From Endosaccharibacter trunci (GTDB lineage: Bacteria; Pseudomonadota; Alphaproteobacteria; Acetobacterales; Acetobacteraceae): a stretch of 64,000 nucleotides of DNA. Numbering within the stretch: the stretch's first letter is position 1; each line of letters begins with the position of its first letter. Shown piece by piece: positions 34,742 through 42,404 of this stretch. The position numbers and the translations under genes are program-made. Where the stretch lies: positions 170,934-234,933 of the forward strand of contig JAMSKV010000005.1 of assembly GCA_024515975.1 (NCBI GenBank), read 5' to 3'. Below the pieces are notes generated by a model that did no database searches, was not told the DNA's origin, and worked only from the letters and a program-made list of their open reading frames with translations.

Positions 34742-37621
34742 ATGACCGAGATCGACTATCGCGACAGCGTGTTCCTGCCCCGCACGGCGTTTCCGATGCG
34801 CGGCGACCTGCCGAAGCGCGAGCCGATCATTCTGGAGCGCTGGGCGCGCATGGGGCTCGACGCGCGGCTGGATGCGGCTAATGCGGGCGCGACGCCCTTC
34901 ACCCTGCATGACGGCCCGCCCTACGCCAACGGCCATCTGCATAACGGCCACGCGCTCAACAAGATCCTGAAGGACGTGATCAACCGCGCCCATCGCATGA
35001 GCGGTTTCGCGGTGCGCTACGTGCCGGGCTGGGACTGCCACGGCCTGCCGATCGAGTGGCGGATCGAGGAGGAGTACCGCAAGGCGAAGCGCGACAAGGA
35101 CGGCGTGCCGATCCTGCAGTTCCGCGCCGAATGCCGCGCCTATGCGCAGAAATGGCTCGACATCCAGGCCGAGGAGTTCCGCCGCCTGGGCGTGCAGGCC
35201 GATTGGGCGAGTCGCTACGCCACGATGGATTTCGGCTCCGAGGCCGCGATCGCCGCCGAGATCGGCCGCTTCCTAGAGAACGGCACGCTGTATCGCGGCC
35301 TGCGTCCGGTGATGTGGAGCCCGGTGGAGAAGACCGCGCTGGCCGAGGCCGAGATCGAGTATCACGACCACACCTCCACTACGATCTGGGTTGCGTTCCC
35401 CATCGTGCGCGATCCGACCCCGGCCGCGGCGCTCGACGGCGTGTCCGCGGTGATCTGGACCACCACGCCCTGGACCATGCCGGCCAACCGCGCCATCGCC
35501 TTCGGTCCCGAGATCACCTACGCGGTGCTGCGCGTGGATACGGTGACGGACGACTCCTTCGCCCATCCGGGACAGAAGCTGCTGGTGGCCGAGGCGCTGA
35601 TCGAGCGTTTCTGCCAGAGCGCCGGGATCTCCGGTCATCACGTGCTCTACACCCTGCCGGGCGAGGCGCTGGAAGGCGGCATCTGCGCGCATCCGTTGCG
35701 CGGCATCGAGGCGTTCGATGGCGGTTACGATCATGACGTGCCGCTGCTGGCCGGCGATTTCGTCACCACCGAGGCCGGCACCGGCCTCGTGCACATGGCG
35801 CCGGCCCATGGCGAGGACGATTTCGCCCTTTCCGTCGCCAACGGCATTGCCGTGCCGGAAACGGTGGAAGGCGACGGCCGCTATGCGCCCTGGGTGCCGG
35901 GCTTCGCCGGCATCCATGTGTTCCAGGCCGCCGATCCGGTCTGCGCGGCGCTGTCCGGGGCGATGGCGGCCAGCGTCGAGCGCGGCGAGGCGGCCGCCGG
36001 TCTGCTGGCGCGCGGCACCCTGGTGCATTCCTATCCGCATAGCTGGCGGTCGCGCGCGCCGGTGATCTATCGCGCCACCCCGCAATGGTTCATCCGCATG
36101 GACGATGCGGACGGCGACGGCATCCGCGCCCGTGCGCTCCGGGCGCTGGACGATGTGCGTTTCGTGCCGGCGCAGGCGCGCAACCGGCTGACCTCGATGG
36201 TGGCCGGACGGCCGGACTGGTGCATCTCGCGCCAGCGCGCCTGGGGTGTGCCGATCGCCGTCTTCGTGGAGAAGCGCACCGGCGAAGTGCTGCGCGATCC
36301 TTTGGTGATGGCGCGCGTGGTGGAAGCGTTCCGCGCCGAGGGCGCCGATGCCTGGTATGCCTCGTCGCCTTCGCGCTTCCTGGGCGAGGGGCGCGACCCG
36401 GCCGATTACGAGCAGGTGTTCGACATCGTCGATGTCTGGTTCGAAAGCGGCTCCACCCATGCCTTCGTGCTGGGCGAGGAAGGCGGACGCGGCCTGCCGC
36501 GCCCGGCCGACCTCTATCTGGAAGGCTCGGACCAGCATCGCGGCTGGTTCCAGTCCTCCCTGCTGGAAAGCGTCGGCTCGCGCGGCGTGGCGCCGTTCAA
36601 GGCGCTTGTCACCAATGGCTTCGTGCTCGACGAGCAGGGCCGCAAGATGAGCAAGTCGCTCGGCAACGTGATCGCGCCCAAGGCCACCTGCGACACGCTC
36701 GGCGCCGACATCCTGCGCCTGTGGGTGATGAACGCCGACACCAACGAGGATCTGCGCATCGGGCCGGAGATCCTGAAGCAGCAGGGCGAGCTCTATCGCC
36801 GGCTGCGCAACACGCTGCGCTGGCTGCTCGGCGCGCTGGACGGGTTCGAGGAGAGCGAGCGCGTCCCCCTGGCGGAGATGCCGGAACTCGAGCGCTGGGT
36901 GCTGCACCGGCTGAGCGAGCTGGGCGCGCAGATCGCCGGCGCGGTGGAAAGCCATCAATGGGTCGGCGTGTATCCGGCGCTGCACGCTTTCTGCGCGTCG
37001 GACCTGTCGGCGTTCTATTTCGATGTGCGCAAGGACGCGCTGTATTGCGACGCGCCGTCGAGCCTGCGTCGCCGCGCCTGCCGCACCGTGCTCGATCACC
37101 TGCATCGCGCGCTCTGCTGCTGGCTGGCGCCGGTGCTGGTGTTCACCGCCGAGGATGCCTGGACCGCCCGCTTCGGCGAGGAGAGCAGCGTGCATCTGCA
37201 GGATTTCCCGGCCCTGCCGGCGGACTGGAGCGATCCGGCGCTGGGCGAGCGCTGGGTTCGCCTGCGTGCCGTGCGCCGTCTGGTCACCACCGCCATCGAG
37301 TCGGCGCGTCGCGACGGCCTGGTCGCCTCCTCGCTCCAGGCCGAACTGACCCTGACCTTGTCCGAGACGGAAGCCGCCGAGTTCGGTCAGGTGGACTGGG
37401 ACGAGCTGGCGATCGTGTCGCGCGCGGATGTCGCGATCGACCCCGGCGCCGCCTCCGTGTTCTCGGATGCGCCGGGGGAGGGCAGCGGGCCGCATCTGCT
37501 GCCGTCAGTCGGCGTGGCGCCCGGTCATAAATGCTCCCGCTGCTGGCGCGTGCTGGAAGAGGTCGGCACGGTGCCGGCCCATCCGGCCCTGTGCCTGCGC
37601 TGCGCCGACGTGGTGGGCTGA
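34742..37621 (+). CDS. ileS: Isoleucyl-tRNA synthetase
   Basis: A 959-residue class Ia synthetase. The HIGH-type motif HLHNGH is at 65-70, KMSKS at 635-639, an editing CP1 domain lies between, and a C-terminal zinc site has Cys931, Cys934, Cys951 and Cys954. Length and layout are those of bacterial IleS with a zinc tail. The start MTEIDYRDSVF at 34742 is preferred to the longer open frame. lspA starts 2 bases after its stop. Confidence 0.97.
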   Translation: MTEIDYRDSVFLPRTAFPMRGDLPKREPIILERWARMGLDARLDAANAGATPFTLHDGPPYANGHLHNGHALNKILKDVINRAHRMSGFAVRYVPGWDCHGLPIEWRIEEEYRKAKRDKDGVPILQFRAECRAYAQKWLDIQAEEFRRLGVQADWASRYATMDFGSEAAIAAEIGRFLENGTLYRGLRPVMWSPVEKTALAEAEIEYHDHTSTTIWVAFPIVRDPTPAAALDGVSAVIWTTTPWTMPANRAIAFGPEITYAVLRVDTVTDDSFAHPGQKLLVAEALIERFCQSAGISGHHVLYTLPGEALEGGICAHPLRGIEAFDGGYDHDVPLLAGDFVTTEAGTGLVHMAPAHGEDDFALSVANGIAVPETVEGDGRYAPWVPGFAGIHVFQAADPVCAALSGAMAASVERGEAAAGLLARGTLVHSYPHSWRSRAPVIYRATPQWFIRMDDADGDGIRARALRALDDVRFVPAQARNRLTSMVAGRPDWCISRQRAWGVPIAVFVEKRTGEVLRDPLVMARVVEAFRAEGADAWYASSPSRFLGEGRDPADYEQVFDIVDVWFESGSTHAFVLGEEGGRGLPRPADLYLEGSDQHRGWFQSSLLESVGSRGVAPFKALVTNGFVLDEQGRKMSKSLGNVIAPKATCDTLGADILRLWVMNADTNEDLRIGPEILKQQGELYRRLRNTLRWLLGALDGFEESERVPLAEMPELERWVLHRLSELGAQIAGAVESHQWVGVYPALHAFCASDLSAFYFDVRKDALYCDAPSSLRRRACRTVLDHLHRALCCWLAPVLVFTAEDAWTARFGEESSVHLQDFPALPADWSDPALGERWVRLRAVRRLVTTAIESARRDGLVASSLQAELTLTLSETEAAEFGQVDWDELAIVSRADVAIDPGAASVFSDAPGEGSGPHLLPSVGVAPGHKCSRCWRVLEEVGTVPAHPALCLRCADVVG

Positions 37622-37623
37622 GC

Positions 37624-38151
37624 ATGGACGCCGCCGCGATCGCCCCGCGCGCGGGGCTCGGACGCCGCGTGGCGCCCGGGCTCCTGCTGGGGTTGCTGGT
37701 GCTGTTGGCCGATCAGGCCAGCAAGAACTGGATCCTCTATGGTCTCGACCTGCCGCAGCGTCGCTTCGTGCGGGTGCTGCCGGTGCTGGATTTCGAGATG
37801 GTGTGGAACCATGCGGTCACTTTCGGTCTGGCCGGCGGCGTCGGTGCTGCGGGTCCGATCCTGTTCAGCCTGGTGTCCGTGGCCGTCACCGCCGGCCTGC
37901 TCTGGTGGATGAGCCGCACGCCGAAGCCGGTGGTGCGGCTGGCGCTGGGCGCGATCTCCGGAGGCGCGATCGGCAACGTGATCGACCGCGCGCGCTTCGG
38001 GGCGGTGGTGGATTTCATTCACGCCCATATCGGCTCGCTGTCCTGGAACTACATCTTCAACGTGGCCGATGCGGCCATCGTCTGCGGCGTGATCGTGCTG
38101 CTCCTGGACGGGCTGTTCGACCGCAAGGGGCCGGGCTCCGAACCGGTCTGA
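37624..38151 (+). CDS. lspA: Prolipoprotein signal peptidase
   Basis: A 175-residue inner-membrane aspartyl protease with four membrane helices that cleaves prolipoprotein signal peptides. Family motifs are DQASKNW near 30, WNHAVTFGL near 61, GNVIDR (Asp121), AVVDFI (Asp130) and FNVADA (Asp149). It starts two bases after ileS, the usual ileS-lspA pair. Its substrates in the window include the lipoproteins at 21738, 39117, 53791 and 62178. Confidence 0.96.
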   Translation: MDAAAIAPRAGLGRRVAPGLLLGLLVLLADQASKNWILYGLDLPQRRFVRVLPVLDFEMVWNHAVTFGLAGGVGAAGPILFSLVSVAVTAGLLWWMSRTPKPVVRLALGAISGGAIGNVIDRARFGAVVDFIHAHIGSLSWNYIFNVADAAIVCGVIVLLLDGLFDRKGPGSEPV

Positions 38152-38231
38152 TGCCGTTCGGCGCCTGATGGCGGCGCAACGAAGCCGGCCGGGGCGGGTT
38201 AGAGGCGCAGTTGTCCGCCAAGGAGCCCACC

Positions 38232-39050
38232 ATGCCCAACGTTCCCACCATCGCCCTGAACGGGGGCGGCGCGATCCCGCAGCTCGGTTACGGTGTCTTC
38301 AAGGTCAAGCCGGAAGAAGCCGAGCGCGCCGTCGGCATCGCCATCCAGGAGGGCTACCGCTCCATCGACACCGCCGCGATCTATCGCAACGAGGAAGGTG
38401 TCGGCCGCGCCATCGCCGCAGCCGAGGTGCCGCGGGCCGAGTTGTTCGTCACCACGAAGCTGTGGAACACGGACCAGGGCACCGACACCGCCCTGCGTGC
38501 CTTCGAGACCAGCCTCGGCAAGCTCGGGCTTGATTATGTGGACCTTTATCTGATCCACTGGCCGCGTCCGCAGGACGACAAGTATGTCGAAAGCTGGCGC
38601 GTGCTGGAGCGCATCGCCGCCGAAGGCCGCGCCCGGGCGATCGGCGTGTCCAACTTCACCGTCGCGCATCTGCGCCGCCTGATCGACGAGACCGGCACGG
38701 TGCCTGCGGTGAACCAGATCGAGCTGCATCCCGGCCTGCAGCAGAACGAGCTGCACGAGTTTCATCGCAGCCACGGTATCGTCACCGAGGCCTGGTCGCC
38801 TCTGGCGCAGGGCGAGTTGGAGAACCCGGTGATCGGGGCGCTGGCCGAGAAACATGGTCGCACGCCGGCCCAGGTGGTTCTGCGCTGGCACATGCAGCGC
38901 GGCGTAGTGGCGATCCCGAAATCGGTCACCCCATCGCGGATCCGGGAGAACATCGACGTATTCGGCTTCGCGCTGGACGAGGCGGACATGCGCCAGATGG
39001 CCGGGCTGGATGCAGGGAAGCGCCTTGGTCCCGATCCCGAAACCTTCTGA
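38232..39050 (+). CDS. Aldo/keto reductase
   Basis: A 272-residue NADPH-dependent oxidoreductase of the AKR superfamily, close to the 2,5-diketo-D-gluconate reductase branch. The tetrad is visible: Asp and Tyr in SIDTAAIYRNEEGVG, Lys in VTTKLWN and His in YLIHWP. The C-terminal coenzyme loop reads VAIPKSVTPSRIREN. AAGGAG lies 8 bases before the ATG. It ends in a GC-rich hairpin (39067-39097). The substrate is not predicted. Confidence 0.93.
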   Translation: MPNVPTIALNGGGAIPQLGYGVFKVKPEEAERAVGIAIQEGYRSIDTAAIYRNEEGVGRAIAAAEVPRAELFVTTKLWNTDQGTDTALRAFETSLGKLGLDYVDLYLIHWPRPQDDKYVESWRVLERIAAEGRARAIGVSNFTVAHLRRLIDETGTVPAVNQIELHPGLQQNELHEFHRSHGIVTEAWSPLAQGELENPVIGALAEKHGRTPAQVVLRWHMQRGVVAIPKSVTPSRIRENIDVFGFALDEADMRQMAGLDAGKRLGPDPETF

Positions 39051-39066
39051 GCGGGTTTTGATACGC

Positions 39067-39097
39067 AACCGGACACGAGCTTGCCGCGCGTCCGGTT
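39067..39097 (+). terminator. Hairpin after the aldo/keto reductase gene
   Basis: Arms AACCGGAC (39067-39074) and GTCCGGTT (39090-39097). The T-run after it is short, so this is a weak intrinsic terminator call. Confidence 0.45.
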
Positions 39098-39116
39098 CCA
39101 TCCTAGAGAAGCGGGC

Positions 39117-39662
39117 ATGTCGACGCTTCCTCATCGCCTGCTTCTCGTGGCCGCGTTGTCGGCATCCGCTCTGTCGCTTGCCGCCTGTTCCGGCGAACAG
39201 ATCGAGCGTGATTTCGGCCTCGCCCGCACCTCGCCGGACGAGTTCACCGTCACCACGCGTGCGCCCCTGGCCATGCCGAACGGCACCGACCTCGCCAAGC
39301 CGACCCCCGGGCTGGAGCGCCCGCAGGATCAGAGCGCGCAGATGCAGGCGCTGGAAACCGTGGCCCCCGATGTGGCGCTGCACGGCGCCGCCGGCAGCGA
39401 CAGTGCCGGGCAGGACGCGCTGGTCGCCGACGCTGCGCGGTCCAGCACCCAGGCGCCGACGGGCGGCGCGCTCGACCATCCCAGCCAGGGCTTCGTGAAC
39501 GAGCTGATGTTCTGGCAGGGCGGCAAGGCCGGCGAGATCGTCGACGCGCCGGCGGAGCGTCAGCGCCTGCAGGAGAATGCCGCACTCGGCCGCAGCCCCA
39601 CGGTGGGCGCGACCCCGACGCTGAAGGACAGCAAGCCGGGCTTCTTCTCCCGCCTCTTCTGA
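39117..39662 (+). CDS. DUF3035-type lipoprotein
   Basis: A 181-residue lipoprotein, lipobox LAAC with Cys24. The block FGLARTSPDEFTVTTRAPLAMP (about residues 34-55) is the marker of the alphaproteobacterial DUF3035 family of unknown function, often found near lspA. The C-terminal part is disordered and ends in KPGFFSRLF. It probably sits on the outer membrane. It lies between the aldo/keto reductase and mutL genes. Confidence 0.85.
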   Translation: MSTLPHRLLLVAALSASALSLAACSGEQIERDFGLARTSPDEFTVTTRAPLAMPNGTDLAKPTPGLERPQDQSAQMQALETVAPDVALHGAAGSDSAGQDALVADAARSSTQAPTGGALDHPSQGFVNELMFWQGGKAGEIVDAPAERQRLQENAALGRSPTVGATPTLKDSKPGFFSRLF

Positions 39663-39728
39663 TCCGCGCCGCCGCGCCTGGTCCGGCAGGCGCTTCGTTC
39701 ATCCATCGCTGAGCGGGGAGGCGGCGCC

Positions 39729-41552
39729 ATGCCGACGATTCGCAGGCTATCCGAGCACGTGGTCAATCGCATCGCCGCCGGCGAGGTGATCGAGCGTCCG
39801 GCCGCGGCGGTGAAGGAGCTGGTCGAGAACAGCATCGATGCCGGTGCACGCCGCATCCAGGTGTCGCTCGCGGCGGGCGGTGTCGCGCGCATCGACGTGT
39901 CGGATGACGGGGTCGGCATGTCGCCCGATGAGCTGGCTCTGGCCGTACAGCGCCACTGCACCTCCAAGCTCACCGACGAGACCCTGGTCCAGGTCGCCAC
40001 GCTCGGCTTTCGGGGCGAGGCACTCCCCTCCATCGGCGCCGCGGCCCGTCTCTGCATCTCCTCGCGCCCCAAAGGCGGCGAAGCCTGGCGGTTGCGGGTG
40101 GAAGGAGGGTTGGTGCGGCAAGCGGAGCCCTGCTCCGGGCCGTACGGCACGCAGGTTCTGGTGGAGGACCTGTTTTTCGCCACGCCGGCGCGGCGCAAAT
40201 TCCTCAAGAGCGCCCGGGTCGAGGCGGGGCATGCCGAGCTGGCGGTGCGCCGCCTGGCGCTGTCGGCACCGGAGATCGCGTTCCGTCTGGAGATCGACGA
40301 TCGCCTGGTGCTCGATCTGCCGCGGCAGGATCGCGCTACCCGTGTCTCCGCGCTTCTGGCGGACGAGGCCGGCGGCGCGGCGCCGAACGGGTTGCTGCCC
40401 GTCGAGGGGCTGCGGGACGGCATCGGCCTGAGCGGTTTCGCCTGCGGCCCGGCGGTGCATCGGGCCACGGTCGGCGGGCAGTTCCTGGTGGTGAACAACC
40501 GCCCGGTGGCCGACCCGGTGCTGCGAACGGCGGTACGCGTCGCCTATCGCCAGGTGCTGGAGCAGGGGCGGCACGCTGTGGTGGCGCTGTTTCTTGACGT
40601 CCCGCCAGACCGCCTGGACGTGAATGTCCATCCGGCCAAGACGGAACTACGTTTCGCCGATCCCGCCGCGGTGCGAGCCCTGGTGATCGGCACCCTGGGC
40701 CGCGGGCTGGCCGGCGGTGCCGGGCCGGTCGGCGCGAGCCCGGCGCTTCTGTCGCAACGCCGCTCCGCCGCGTCCATCTGGTATCCGCCGGAACCGGCTC
40801 CGATGCTTGCCCGTCCGGCGGGCGAGGTTCTGGCGATGGAAACGCGCGGTTTCGCGGAGCCGGTGGCGCCGCCGCCGGTCGAGCTCGCTCTGGGCGACGC
40901 GCCCTCGGCACGGGTGCCGGAAAGGGCGCCCGTATCCCGGATCGACGAACACCAGCACCCGCTCGGCGCGGCGGTGGCGCAGGTTCTGGACACCTATGTG
41001 ATCGCCGTGGCGGGCGACGGCAGCCTGGTTCTGGTGGACCAGCACGCGGCGCATGAGCGTCTGACCCACGAACATCTGCGCGCCCAGTTCCTGGACGGCA
41101 CCATCCGGGCGCAGCGCCTGCTGATCCCCGAAGTGGTGGATTTGCCGGTCCGGGACGCCGCCCGTCTGGCCGAGCACGCCGACAGCCTGTCCGCGTTCGG
41201 GATCGAGATCGAGCCGTTCGGCGGGCGATCGGTGCTGCTGCGCGCCGTGCCGGCCCTGCTTGGCAATCCTGACCCGGCCGCTCTGCTGCGCGATCTGGCC
41301 GAGGAGCTGGCGGAAGACGAGCTGGCCGGTCCGGATCAGGTGAACGGGCTGCACACGCGTCTCGACGCGGTGATCGCGCGCATGGCCTGCCATGGCAGCA
41401 TCCGCGCCGGGCGAAAGCTCACGGGCGCCGAGATGGATGCCCTGCTGCGCGACATGGAGCGCACGCCGCGCGCCGCCACCTGCTCGCATGGCCGCCCCAC
41501 CTTCCTGAAACTGAGCCGGGCCGAGATCGAGCGCATGTTCGGACGGCGCTGA
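39729..41552 (+). CDS. mutL: DNA mismatch repair protein MutL
   Basis: A 607-residue GHKL ATPase. The ATPase domain opens with VVNRIAAGEVIERPAAAVKE and contains DDGVGM, TLGFRGEALPSI and the LFFATPARRKFL block. A disordered linker (about 320-400) leads to the C-terminal dimer domain, which has DQHAAHERL and ends with CSHGRPTFLKLSR. The CSHGRP block is that of the MutL endonuclease C-terminal domain. Its stop is 20 bases before the truncated nucleotidyltransferase remnant. Confidence 0.96.
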   Translation: MPTIRRLSEHVVNRIAAGEVIERPAAAVKELVENSIDAGARRIQVSLAAGGVARIDVSDDGVGMSPDELALAVQRHCTSKLTDETLVQVATLGFRGEALPSIGAAARLCISSRPKGGEAWRLRVEGGLVRQAEPCSGPYGTQVLVEDLFFATPARRKFLKSARVEAGHAELAVRRLALSAPEIAFRLEIDDRLVLDLPRQDRATRVSALLADEAGGAAPNGLLPVEGLRDGIGLSGFACGPAVHRATVGGQFLVVNNRPVADPVLRTAVRVAYRQVLEQGRHAVVALFLDVPPDRLDVNVHPAKTELRFADPAAVRALVIGTLGRGLAGGAGPVGASPALLSQRRSAASIWYPPEPAPMLARPAGEVLAMETRGFAEPVAPPPVELALGDAPSARVPERAPVSRIDEHQHPLGAAVAQVLDTYVIAVAGDGSLVLVDQHAAHERLTHEHLRAQFLDGTIRAQRLLIPEVVDLPVRDAARLAEHADSLSAFGIEIEPFGGRSVLLRAVPALLGNPDPAALLRDLAEELAEDELAGPDQVNGLHTRLDAVIARMACHGSIRAGRKLTGAEMDALLRDMERTPRAATCSHGRPTFLKLSRAEIERMFGRR

Positions 41553-41572
41553 TCGGCGCCGATCCGGCGCGG

Positions 41573-41660
41573 ATGGCAATCCTGTGCGCGCATCGCGCCC
41601 TGGACCTGCCGGATGGCTGGATCGGCGCTGGCTTCGTGCGCAACGCGGTGTGGGACAGCA
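41573..41660 (+). pseudogene. Truncated nucleotidyltransferase-family (DUF925) fragment
   Basis: The first 28 codons read like the N-terminus of the nucleotidyltransferase (DUF925) family: HRALDLPDGWIGAGFVRNAV followed by WD, up to about 41657. Beyond that the frame continues for some 40 codons with no likeness to the family. The rest of the gene is missing, and I do not find it at the other end of the glycan region. This is a likely junction of the inserted DNA. The family call rests on one short block. Confidence 0.55.
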
Positions 41661-41690
41661 GCAATGCGGCATCCAAAGGACGGCAGCCCA

Positions 41691-42229
41691 CTAAGACCTA
41701 TCCATCTCCGCGATCATGGCTCGCAGGCTGCCGAGGATCGGCGGCACGGCCAGGGTGCTGCTCCAGGGCGTCACCCAGGCGGCCAGACTAATCGGAGGCA
41801 GCACGTTGCAACCTAGAAACGACAGCAGACCGGCCAGCCGCCCGAATCGCCAACCGGGAGCTACGGTGCCCCCGAGGCTGATCGACAGTCGTAAGGATAT
41901 CAAGAAGCAGATGAGGTCCGGGACCAGAAATGGGTCGACGGGAATTAGGTGAACAAAGAGGCTAGCAAGGGCCGGATAGGCAGGTAGATACCAATGTACC
42001 GCCGGGGAAAGGTCGCCATGGGCAAAACCGAGTGCGGATAGAAAATAGTGGTGTTGGTCGTAGTGGCTCCACCATCCTGCCTCAGGCTGGACGTGAGAGG
42101 ACGATACGGATCGTGCTGCCAGGCGAGCAGAAAGGCGATGGTCGCGACGACGTAGCTGAGGAGAACGGCAACTCTTTCGAAAATCGACGAGCCGTTTGTG
42201 GCCGGTTGAGGCGTATCGAGATGGGCCAT
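41691..42229 (-). pseudogene. Frameshifted membrane-protein remnant
   Basis: Two frames on the minus strand together give a membrane-protein fragment. From MAHLDTPQPATN at 42229 comes a hydrophobic helix (VAVLLSYVVATIAFLLAW); at about 42085 the sense shifts to the frame GWWSHYDQHHYFLSALGFAH, then HWYLPAYPALASLFV and further hydrophobic segments to a stop at 41691. The WWSHYDQ...HGDLSPAVHWY pattern is like the N-terminal loop of large membrane glycosyltransferase-like proteins. It is about 180 residues long, far shorter than such proteins, so it is both frameshifted and truncated. G+C is low (64/120 over 41941-42060). Confidence 0.6.
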
Positions 42230-42404
42230 GCGGGCTTGGTTGGCGATTTTCGGATGCCTAGTCGGTGGGCGTCCGAGCATCTATCGCCGTTCCGGCTACC
42301 AATCCTCAAGGACGTTCCGCCGCCGCATCGGCCAACGAACTCTGGGCAGTGGCTGGCAAAGATGGCAGAAGGCCCCGGCGTAGCGTGAAGCGACAGGACG
42401 TTTG
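42230..42404. other. Short gap before the two-domain glycosyltransferase
   Basis: Between the start of the membrane-protein remnant and the glycosyltransferase. I see only an AGGA ribosome site (42394-42397) for the downstream gene; promoters for the two divergent units presumably lie here. Confidence 0.4.

Noticed and set aside
35273..37495. 740-residue minus-strand open frame
   Set aside because: Antisense of ileS; low-complexity His/Gln/Arg composition without any motif.
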